Source: DASRQK01 sp040392005 (GTDB taxonomy: Bacteria > Bacteroidota > Bacteroidia > Sphingobacteriales > Sphingobacteriaceae). From it: a stretch of 9,358 bases of DNA. Below are positions 1 to 5,584 of the stretch, piece after piece; within the stretch, counting starts at the first letter, position 1; each line of letters opens with the position of its first letter. The notes beneath the pieces were generated by a model. It was not told the DNA's origin. It saw only the letters and a program-made list of their open reading frames with translations, and did no database searches. The translations under genes and the position numbers were made by a program. The DNA lies in NCBI GenBank assembly GCA_040392005.1, contig JBEBWT010000058.1, positions 1 to 9,358 on the forward strand. The letters run 5' to 3'.

Positions 1-854
1 CCGGCAATATCATGTGCGGAACCGTGGATCGGCTCATAGAATCCGGTGCCGTCACCGACCGAGGCCGAAGCTAGCATCCCCATGGATCCGGCAATCTGCG
101 AGGCCTCGTCCGTCAGGATATCCCCAAATAGATTGGCCGTCAGGACCACATCAAATTTCTTTGGATTCTTGACCAGTTGCATGGCCGCATTGTCGATAAA
201 CATATGCTCGGTCTCCACATCCGGGTATCTTTTGGCGATTTCCTGTACGGTCTCCCTCCACAGACGGGAAGTCTCCAGCACATTGGCCTTATCCACCGAG
301 CATAATTTTCCCCGGCGCGTCCTTGCAGCCTCATAGGCCTTGATAGCGATCCGCTCCACCTCAAAACGGTAATAATTCATCAGATCCGAAGCGAAATTAC
401 CGTCTTCCGAACGCTTTTTCTCGCCAAAATACACATCTCCGGTCAGCTCCCTGAAAAACAAAATGTCTGTGCCGCGCAGCACTTCCGGTTTGAGGCTGGA
501 AGCATCCAGTAATTCGTCAAACAGCAGGATCGGCCGGAGGTTGGCGTACAGTCCCAGTTCCTTGCGGATTTTGAGCAAACCCTGCTCCGGACGGACCTTT
601 GCCGAAGGATCATTGTCATATTTGGCATGTCCGATCGCCCCAAACAGGATGGCATCACTGTTTTTCGCTTTCCGCAGGGTTTCCTCCGGCAGGGGGTTCC
701 CGGTCGCTTCGATGGCGGTATGGCCCATGATGGCTTCATCAAATACAAACTGGTGTCCGTGCTGTTCCGCAATTTTTTCCAGCACGGCTTTACCCCATTT
801 TGTCACTTCCTGCCCGATGCCATCCCCGGGTATGATTAAAATATTTTTATTCAT
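1..854 (-). CDS. leuB: 3-isopropylmalate dehydrogenase, C-terminus cut by window edge
   Basis: This gene encodes the NAD-dependent oxidative decarboxylation of 3-isopropylmalate to 2-ketoisocaproate, the third step of leucine synthesis in the cytoplasm. I translated it by hand from the ATG at 854-852; about 284 residues are present, against roughly 350-360 for the family, so about 70 C-terminal residues lie beyond the left edge. The N-terminus has the family's IIPGDGIG stretch (residues 7-14). The substrate pocket is visible: E90, L93 and L94 (the isopropyl-recognising set), R97, R107, R135, Y142, K189, D221, D245 and D249. The EPIHGSAHDIAG stretch near the cut is the start of the NAD-binding loop. 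TGDVYFG replaces the commoner TGGIYFG. The start codon overlaps the leuD stop as ATGA, and AGGAG lies 6 bases upstream, which implies translational coupling. The identity is secure, with leuB favoured over isocitrate or tartrate dehydrogenase by the pocket and the neighbours. Confidence 0.97.
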   Translation of the reverse strand, partial: MNKNILIIPGDGIGQEVTKWGKAVLEKIAEQHGHQFVFDEAIMGHTAIEATGNPLPEETLRKAKNSDAILFGAIGHAKYDNDPSAKVRPEQGLLKIRKELGLYANLRPILLFDELLDASSLKPEVLRGTDILFFRELTGDVYFGEKKRSEDGNFASDLMNYYRFEVERIAIKAYEAARTRRGKLCSVDKANVLETSRLWRETVQEIAKRYPDVETEHMFIDNAAMQLVKNPKKFDVVLTANLFGDILTDEASQIAGSMGMLASASVGDGTGFYEPIHGSAHDIA

Positions 855-1450
855 CGGTAACTCCTGTTAGACTCGTATTGTTCGATTTCGCTCCTGTGGC
901 TCAAAACATAATCAATGTCATCATAACCATTGATCAGACAGGCCTTTTTGTAGGGATTGATCTCAAAATGTTCCTGATCACCTGTGGAGAGGATGCGGAT
1001 ACTTTCCTTTTCCAGGTCCACCTCGATCTGTGTGGTGGGGTCCTTTTCCACTTCGCTGAATATTTTCTGCAGGAATGTCTCGCTGACCTGTACCGGCAAT
1101 AAGCCATTGTTCAGGGCGTTTCCCTTGAAAATATCGGCAAAAAAACTACTCACCACTACATCGAAACCATAATCCGAAATGGCCCAGGCTGCGTGTTCCC
1201 GGCTGCTGCCGCAACCGAAGTTCTTGCCACCTACCAGTATTTTGCCCTGATACTTCGGGTTGTTCAACGGAAATTCGGTAATCGGTTCGTCACCTTCCCG
1301 GTAGCGCCAGTCCCTGAACAGATTTTTTCCAAAGCCTTCCCTTGTGGTTGCTTTGAGAAAACGTGCCGGGATGATCTGATCCGTGTCAATATTTTCGATC
1401 GTGACCGGTACCGCTCCCGAAACAATATATTTAAATGTCTTTGTAGCCAT
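851..1450 (-). CDS. leuD: 3-isopropylmalate dehydratase small subunit
   Basis: This is the 199-residue small (swivel-domain) subunit of isopropylmalate isomerase, which pairs with LeuC to convert 2-isopropylmalate to 3-isopropylmalate. IDTDQIIPARFLK (residues 21-33) and GCGSSREHA (79-87) are the LeuD signatures that form the substrate-binding side of the active site opposite the LeuC iron-sulfur cluster. GNALNNGLLP follows, as in the family. Length is normal, since LeuD proteins are about 195-205 residues. The ATG at 1450 gives a standard N-terminus and lies 50 bp after leuC. The stop codon TGA shares four bases with the leuB start. The leader is A/T-rich without a clear Shine-Dalgarno sequence. 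Nothing suggests damage or transfer. Confidence 0.97.
   Translation of the reverse strand: MATKTFKYIVSGAVPVTIENIDTDQIIPARFLKATTREGFGKNLFRDWRYREGDEPITEFPLNNPKYQGKILVGGKNFGCGSSREHAAWAISDYGFDVVVSSFFADIFKGNALNNGLLPVQVSETFLQKIFSEVEKDPTTQIEVDLEKESIRILSTGDQEHFEINPYKKACLINGYDDIDYVLSHRSEIEQYESNRSYR
861..865 (-). promoter_or_regulatory. Shine-Dalgarno-like site for leuB
   Basis: On the minus strand AGGAG ends 6 bases before the leuB ATG, inside the last codons of leuD. The other genes in this window have A-rich leaders without such a motif, so this site stands out. Together with the ATGA overlap it supports the chosen leuB start. It could be a by-product of the leuD codons (Asn-Arg-Ser) rather than a selected site. 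Confidence 0.5.
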
Positions 1451-1500
1451 GTTTTAATCAATTATTTCTGACAAGCTCAATAGTGTCTATACCAGCTTAC

Positions 1501-2919
1501 CTATGCCAATTCCATCTCATCTTCCAGCAATTCCCTTACGTCCGTCACCCTGCCCGTCACTGCGGCGGCAGCGGCCATCAGCGGAGAGGCGAGAAAAGTA
1601 CGTGAATTCGGCCCCTGACGTCCTTCAAAATTGCGGTTTGAGGTAGAAATACAGTATTTCCCTGCCGGAATCTTGTCCTCGTTCATTCCCAGACAGGCAC
1701 TGCAACCCGGTTCGCGCAGAAAAAATCCGGCTTCTTCAAAAATCCGGTCCAAACCTTCTGACCTGGCCTGTTTTTCCACCTGCTTGGAGCCCGGAACAAT
1801 CCATGCGGTTACTCCTTCTGCTTTTTGCTTGCCCCTTACAAATTCGGCTACCTGCCGCAGATCCTCAATCCTCGAATTGGTACAACTACCGATGAATACA
1901 TAATCCACCGGCTGACCAGCGATTTCCTGTCCGTCATCCAGGCCCATATACTCCAGGGCCTTGATATAGGACGCCTGTTCGGAAGCATCGATCTCACTGA
2001 CCTTTGGCACATGCCTGGTCACTCCGATGCCCATTCCCGGGTTGGTCCCGTAAGTGACCATCGGCTCAATATCGGCTGCATTGAATTTCAATACCCGGTC
2101 AAACACAGCATCCTCATCGGAATACAGGGTCTTCCAGTAGGCGACTGCTTCTTCCCATTCCGCTCCCTGCGGGGCAAATTTGCGTCCTTTTACATAATCA
2201 AAAGTGGTCTGGTCCGGAGCGATCAATCCGCCCCTGGCACCCATTTCGATACTCATATTGCAAATAGTCATCCGACCCTCCATACTCAGCGAACGGATGG
2301 TATCGCCGGCATATTCCACAAAATATCCCGTCCCGCCGGCTGCCGAAATCTGAGAGATAATATAAAGGATAATGTCTTTCGCGCCGACTCCCCGCTGCAA
2401 TTGGCCATTGACCTCGATCTTCATCCGCTTGGGCCGGGGCTGCAGCAGGCACTGGGTTGCCATGACCTGTTCCACCTGAGAGGTACCTATGCCGAACGCA
2501 ATGGCACCGAAAGCACCGTGCGTGGAGGTGTGGCTGTCGCCGCAGACATAGGTGCCACCCGGCCGGGTCAGGCCCAGTTCCGGCCCTATCACATGCACGA
2601 TTCCCTGAAAAGGATGTCCGAGTCCGTATAATTCCACTCCGAATTCAGCACAGTTTTTGGTCAGCATATCCACCTGCAAGCGGGACAATTCCTCTTTGAT
2701 CGGCAGATGCTGATCAATGGTCGGCACGTTATGATCCGCTGTTGCTACGGTCTGTTCCGGTCGGAAAACAGGTAGTCCCCTCTTTCTCAGACCATCAAAT
2801 GCCTGCGGGCTGGTGACTTCGTGAATATAATGGGTGTCAATATACACAACGTCAGGAAACCCCTCTTTGCTACTGACCACATGTGCATCCCAGATCTTGT
2901 CGAATAATGTTTTACCCAT
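1501..2919 (-). CDS. leuC: 3-isopropylmalate dehydratase large subunit
   Basis: This 472-residue aconitase-family protein is the catalytic large subunit of isopropylmalate isomerase, partner of the LeuD encoded next. The three cysteines that hold the [4Fe-4S] cluster are C346 (GSCTNSR) and C406 and C409 (GCSACLGMN). Other family marks are CGDSHTSTHGAFG (126-138), EMGARGGLIAPD (225-236) and the C-terminal NRNFEGRQG (428-436). Length and start agree with LeuC (about 465-470 residues): the N-terminal TLFDKIWDAHVV is the usual opening and begins three residues after the ATG. Synthesis and activity should depend on iron-sulfur supply. The gene is separated from ilvC by a 322-bp gap with hairpins and a promoter candidate, so it probably starts a leuCDB transcript. 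Homoaconitase-type relatives are unlikely given leuD and leuB next door. Confidence 0.98.
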   Translation of the reverse strand: MGKTLFDKIWDAHVVSSKEGFPDVVYIDTHYIHEVTSPQAFDGLRKRGLPVFRPEQTVATADHNVPTIDQHLPIKEELSRLQVDMLTKNCAEFGVELYGLGHPFQGIVHVIGPELGLTRPGGTYVCGDSHTSTHGAFGAIAFGIGTSQVEQVMATQCLLQPRPKRMKIEVNGQLQRGVGAKDIILYIISQISAAGGTGYFVEYAGDTIRSLSMEGRMTICNMSIEMGARGGLIAPDQTTFDYVKGRKFAPQGAEWEEAVAYWKTLYSDEDAVFDRVLKFNAADIEPMVTYGTNPGMGIGVTRHVPKVSEIDASEQASYIKALEYMGLDDGQEIAGQPVDYVFIGSCTNSRIEDLRQVAEFVRGKQKAEGVTAWIVPGSKQVEKQARSEGLDRIFEEAGFFLREPGCSACLGMNEDKIPAGKYCISTSNRNFEGRQGPNSRTFLASPLMAAAAAVTGRVTDVRELLEDEMELA

Positions 2920-2950
2920 GATAAAATTAAAATTTTGTATAGCCTTTATG

Positions 2951-2982
2951 CAAAGCTAAGCAATTTTTGGAAGATTTTCACA
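2951..2982 (-). promoter_or_regulatory. candidate Bacteroidota-type promoter for leuC
   Basis: On the minus strand TGTG (2982-2979) is followed after 20 bases by TAGCTTTG (2958-2951). The Bacteroidota primary sigma factor consensus is TTTG at about -33 and TAnnTTTG at about -7, with a spacer of about 19-21. The -7 element is a full match, and the upstream element has one mismatch. Transcription would begin near 2944, leaving a leader of about 25 bases before leuC. The placement downstream of the hairpin pair fits a separate leuCDB transcript. Confidence 0.6.
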
Positions 2983-3079
2983 CAGGAGGGTAGTCAAAAA
3001 TATATAGCTATTCCCAGATTCCCCGATCGAAAAAAAACGTAAAAGTATATTTTCAGGAAAAATAAATACAGCTTTTTAC

Positions 3080-3128
3080 AAAAACGTTACTTCCGGGAAA
3101 CGAATTCATTTCCCGGAAGTAACGTTTT
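3080..3128 (-). terminator. perfect 20-bp inverted repeat, terminator-like, after ilvC
   Basis: The arms 3081-3100 and 3109-3128 are perfectly complementary over 20 bp around an 8-base loop (3101-3108, cgaattca). The core (acttccggga) is the G/C-richer part and the arm ends are A4/T4. Read on the minus strand the stem ends in five U residues (3084-3080), the form of an intrinsic terminator. The A-tract on the other side makes it potentially bidirectional. It lies 114 bp downstream of the ilvC stop and upstream of the leuC promoter candidate. The U run partly overlaps the stem and then breaks, so efficiency is uncertain. It could also be an attenuator or an RNA-stabilising hairpin. Confidence 0.6.
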
Positions 3129-3139
3129 CGCCGCAACAC

Positions 3140-3173
3140 AAATTCCGCAAAAACCGCTCTTTTTGCGGAATTT
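3140..3173 (-). repeat. perfect 14-bp inverted repeat between ilvC and leuC
   Basis: The arms 3140-3153 and 3160-3173 pair perfectly over 14 bp, including a ttccgc core, around a 6-base loop (3154-3159). It is the first of two strong hairpins met by RNA polymerase after ilvC; the second begins 11 bases further on. Neither strand has a convincing U-tract after it (minus: uuuguguug), so I do not call it a terminator on its own. It may protect the 3' end of the ilv transcript or work together with its neighbour. Confidence 0.55.
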
Positions 3174-3241
3174 ATGACAATGCAAAATTCAACTATTAAT
3201 ATTGAATCTCACGTAATAAGTCTAATAAACCGGACTTACCG

Positions 3242-4288
3242 CTATTGGTTTTCCGGGCGGAGGCTGCGGACAGCGGCACCAGCCTGCCACAACTCACTTT
3301 CACGGAGCTCACTGAGTTCGGCTTCGAGTTTTTCCCGGTAATCCGGCTGGCTGTTGCTATCAATGGAGCGCTGGGATTCCTTGCCAGCCGCCACGCTTTC
3401 ATAAAGCTCTTTGAAAACAGGTGCGGTGGCATCCCTGAATTTTTTCCACCAGTCCAGTGCCCCGCGCTGGGCCGTGGTGGAGCAGTTGGCGTACATCCAA
3501 TCCATTCCGTTTTCCGCAACCAGCGGCATCAGCGACTGGGTCAGTTCCTCTACGGTTTCGTTGAAGGCTTCCGAAGGCGTATGTCCTTTGTCCCGCAGCA
3601 CCTGATACTGGGCTGCGAAAATACCCTGGATTGCTCCCATCAGAGTCCCCCGTTCACCGGTCAGATCCGAATAAACTTCTCTTTTGAAATCGGTTTCAAA
3701 CAGGTATCCGCTGCCGACTGCAATCCCCAGTGCAATGACCCGATCCCTTGCCTTGCCGGTCGCATCCTGATAGATGGCAAAGCTGGAATTCAGTCCGCGC
3801 CCTTCAAGAAACAGGCGCCTCAGCGAAGTGCCGGAGCCTTTTGGAGCCACCAGGAACACATCGACTCCATCCGGAGGAATGATACCCGTTTGCTCATTGA
3901 AAGTAACTCCGAATCCATGTGAGAAATACAGGGCTTTGCCGGGAGTGAGATGCTTCTGTACGGTCGGCCACAGGGCGATCTGGGCCGCATCGCTCAGCAG
4001 ATAACAAATGATCGTCCCCTTTTCCAGTGCTTCTTCAATCTCAAACAGGGTTTCACCCGGTACCCAGCCGTCAGCCACTGCTTTATCCCAGGTTTTGGAA
4101 TCTTTCCGCTGGCCGATAATAACCCGGATACCATTATCCTTCTGGTTCAGAGATTGTCCGGGTCCCTGTACTCCGTAACCGATCACGGCCACAGTTTCGT
4201 TTTTCAACACTTCCTGTGCCTTTGACAGGGGGAATTCGTCACGGGTCACCACGTTTTCCACGGTACCGCCAAAATTGATTTTTGCCAT
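3242..4288 (-). CDS. ilvC: ketol-acid reductoisomerase, fungal-like short form
   Basis: This enzyme isomerises and reduces 2-acetolactate or 2-aceto-2-hydroxybutyrate to the dihydroxy acids, using NAD(P)H and Mg2+. It has 348 residues, the short (class I) form with one knotted C-terminal domain. The Rossmann loop is GYGVQGPG (37-44), followed by the cofactor-specificity segment GQRKDSKTW (59-67). Catalytic and metal residues are all visible: H124 in FSHGF, K150 in VAPKGSG, D208 and E212 in SDLTGERG, E244 and E248 in FNETVEEL, and S270 in CSTTAQRGALDW. From memory, INFGGTVE near the start, the SQPDYREKLE segment (313-322) and the C-terminal RPENQ closely match mitochondrial yeast Ilv5 rather than typical class I enzymes. 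The start was chosen because INFGGTVE follows directly. It lies 87 bp after the DinB-family gene and probably ends the ilv transcript. Confidence 0.97.
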   Translation of the reverse strand: MAKINFGGTVENVVTRDEFPLSKAQEVLKNETVAVIGYGVQGPGQSLNQKDNGIRVIIGQRKDSKTWDKAVADGWVPGETLFEIEEALEKGTIICYLLSDAAQIALWPTVQKHLTPGKALYFSHGFGVTFNEQTGIIPPDGVDVFLVAPKGSGTSLRRLFLEGRGLNSSFAIYQDATGKARDRVIALGIAVGSGYLFETDFKREVYSDLTGERGTLMGAIQGIFAAQYQVLRDKGHTPSEAFNETVEELTQSLMPLVAENGMDWMYANCSTTAQRGALDWWKKFRDATAPVFKELYESVAAGKESQRSIDSNSQPDYREKLEAELSELRESELWQAGAAVRSLRPENQ

Positions 4289-4337
4289 TTTATTTGATTT
4301 TTACTGAATTAAAATTTTCAATCGGATTAGAATTTTT

Positions 4338-4376
4338 ACCGGTCTGCATTACTATGACGTTTCACCGGTCTGCATT
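4338..4376. repeat. 13-bp direct repeat, period 26, after the DinB-family stop
   Basis: The 13-mer accggtctgcatt occurs at 4338-4350 and 4364-4376, exactly 26 bases apart. With the three bases ttt and one mismatch upstream the match extends to 17 bp. On the minus strand the first copy begins inside the TAA stop of the DinB-family gene and the second follows it. The repeats fall in the 87-bp gap before ilvC. No function is assigned; it looks like a small local duplication of the 3' end of the upstream gene. Confidence 0.75.
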
Positions 4377-4852
4377 TATTGCTGAGCCAGCAACAACCTG
4401 CGTTGTGCCTGTGCATAGCCCAGATGCAGATTGTCATGCATCAGGGTCGTGATCAGGACTTCTTCGATAGTTGCCAGTGTAGCTCCGTAAGTCGAGGTAG
4501 AAAAAGGTACAAAACCGTTTTCAAAAGTTCCCGCCTTATAATCATTTTCAATCTGATCAATTGACTGCACCAGCAATTCCTTCAGAAAAATGATTTCTGA
4601 AGAAGGAATGGAATAAGTCGGCCTGCTGTCTTTCCGGTAAGCGGCCTGCAAAGGAACCGGATACTCGGGTTTGACTCCTGATCGCTGATAGCAGAGGGCA
4701 GGTGTGGTGACCACAATATGCCCGAAATTCCAGGCAATATTATTGTTGAACCCCTCCGGTATCAGGTTGAGCTGTTCGGTGTTCAGGGAATCGACCAGTG
4801 ATGCAAACACCTGCCTGGTCTGACGGATGCCGCTAAATATGGATTTTATCAT
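4376..4852 (-). CDS. DinB-superfamily protein, function unknown
   Basis: The product is about 158 residues and is predicted to be a four-helix-bundle protein of the DinB/YfiT-like superfamily. Members bind a divalent metal through three histidines; several characterised ones are thiol-dependent transferases. From the ATG at 4852 the likely ligands are H45 (in NNNIAWNFGHIVVT), H139 and H143 (in MHDNLHLGYAQAQRRLL), the spacing and context usual in Bacteroidota members. No signal peptide or membrane segment is seen. A TTG at 4864 would add four residues (with IEI after it), but the ATG is preferred because the family pattern starts at IKSIFSGIRQ. It follows ilvN by 34 bp and precedes ilvC by 87 bp, so it should be co-transcribed with the ilv genes although no step of branched-chain synthesis needs it. 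The substrate cannot be predicted. The family call is firm and the function is open. Confidence 0.88.
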   Translation of the reverse strand: MIKSIFSGIRQTRQVFASLVDSLNTEQLNLIPEGFNNNIAWNFGHIVVTTPALCYQRSGVKPEYPVPLQAAYRKDSRPTYSIPSSEIIFLKELLVQSIDQIENDYKAGTFENGFVPFSTSTYGATLATIEEVLITTLMHDNLHLGYAQAQRRLLLAQQ

Positions 4853-4886
4853 TATTTCTATCAATTAAAGGGTATAGACACTTGCA

Positions 4887-5477
4887 TTACATGGTAAATA
4901 CTTGATCCTGCTGATCCAGATATTCATTTTCCACCACTTCCACAGCAGGTTCAGCCTCCTCAAACTCTTTCAGTTTTTTGTGGAAGCCCTCGCTGTCCTT
5001 GATGATAGCAATGCGGGCACTGCGTACAAATTCGATCAGACCATATTCCGCCAGGGCAGCAGTGAGCGCATCGATCTCTTCCCGGTGACCGGCGGTTTCA
5101 AAGACTGTATAATCGTTGCGGATGACTACTGCACTTGCCCCAAATTGTCGCAGAAGCCGTTCTACCGGGGCTTTTTCGGTCACGATAGGAGTAGAGACTT
5201 TGTACAGGGCCTGTTCCTGCCAGATCACCTCGTCATTGGTATTATAATAAGCCTTTAGTACTTCTACCTGTTTTTCAAACTGCCGGCATAATTTGCGCAA
5301 TACCTCTTCGGTTTCATGGATCACGATGGTGAAACGATAAATGCCTTCAGCTTCTGAAGGCGAGCCGCTGAAACTCTCCACATTGATCTTCCTCCTGGAG
5401 AATATCGCCGATATCCGTCCGATCATTCCGATGGAATTTTCGGTATAAAGCGTGATGGTGTATTCCTGCTTTTCCAT
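4887..5477 (-). CDS. ilvN: acetolactate synthase regulatory (small) subunit
   Basis: This 196-residue protein activates the IlvB catalytic subunit and is expected to confer feedback inhibition by valine. Residues 5-80 form an ACT domain (YTITLYTEN, then GRISAIFSRRKINVESFSGSPSE). The residues that match the valine-site positions N11, G14 and N29 of E. coli IlvH are all present at a constant offset, as N14, G17 and N32, so valine sensitivity is likely. Residues about 90-165 are the second regulatory domain (YKVSTP, then RNDYTVFETAG and ARIAIIKDSEGF). Beyond it lies an acidic tail of about 30 residues (EFEEAEPAVEVVENEY and onward) that E. coli IlvH (163 residues) lacks. The gene lies 98 bp after ilvB and 34 bp before the DinB-family gene. 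The start has an A-rich leader without a Shine-Dalgarno sequence. The symbol ilvH would be equally valid. Confidence 0.96.
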   Translation of the reverse strand: MEKQEYTITLYTENSIGMIGRISAIFSRRKINVESFSGSPSEAEGIYRFTIVIHETEEVLRKLCRQFEKQVEVLKAYYNTNDEVIWQEQALYKVSTPIVTEKAPVERLLRQFGASAVVIRNDYTVFETAGHREEIDALTAALAEYGLIEFVRSARIAIIKDSEGFHKKLKEFEEAEPAVEVVENEYLDQQDQVFTM

Positions 5478-5495
5478 TTTGTTTTCTTGGGGTTA

Positions 5496-5584
5496 ATCCT
5501 ATTTGTTTTCTCTGAATCTTTTGAATATTCCTATTTTCTGAATCTTTTGAGCGTCCCCGTTTCAGCCGAACATTCCTATTTCAG
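5496..5584. repeat. degenerate period-26 repeat between ilvB and ilvN
   Basis: The 14-mer tctgaatcttttga occurs at 5511-5524 and 5537-5550, 26 bases apart. Each copy is preceded by a form of at(t)cctattt (5496 and 5527). A third, partial copy (attcctatttcag, from 5572) spans the ilvB stop codon. Read on the minus strand, each unit ends in AAATAGGA, so the ilvB TAG stop context seems to have been copied into the gap. It fills most of the 98-bp gap, which has no gene and no clear terminator hairpin. Confidence 0.65.

Larger units (their letters stand above)
2920..3241. other. 322-bp intergenic region between ilvC and leuC
   Basis: No plausible gene lies here. From the ilvC side it holds about 68 bp of A/T-rich sequence, two perfect inverted repeats (3140-3173 and 3080-3128), a poly-A stretch on the plus strand near 3030, the leuC promoter candidate (2951-2982) and the short leuC leader. 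It divides the cluster into an ilv part and a leu part. No leuA-like or ilvA-like remnant is visible. Confidence 0.8.

Noticed and set aside
443..772. A 109-codon minus-strand frame inside leuB
   Set aside because: The hand translation of the other minus-strand frame gives LeuB with its complete pocket residues, so this is an out-of-frame shadow.
1482..1493. A 12-mer (agtgtctatacc) in the leuC-leuD gap that recurs inverted at 4871-4882 in the ilvN-DinB gap
   Set aside because: A few 12-bp matches are expected by chance in a window of this size, and the two sites share no flanking similarity or position relative to the genes.
1825..2631. A 268-codon open frame on the plus strand opposite leuC
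   Set aside because: It is antisense to leuC, which carries all its cluster cysteines; the translation has no recognisable domain.
3174..3241. Weak 6-bp dyad (attcaa/ttgaat) just after the ilvC stop as a terminator
   Set aside because: The stem is short and A/T-only and would not be stable; the two perfect hairpins further on are far better candidates.
3245..3922. A 225-codon open frame on the plus strand opposite ilvC
   Set aside because: It is antisense to the intact ilvC; composition-driven, with no family resemblance.
4853..4864. TTG at 4864 as the start of the DinB-family gene
   Set aside because: It adds only four residues without family support, and an ATG lies in frame at 4852 where the family pattern begins.
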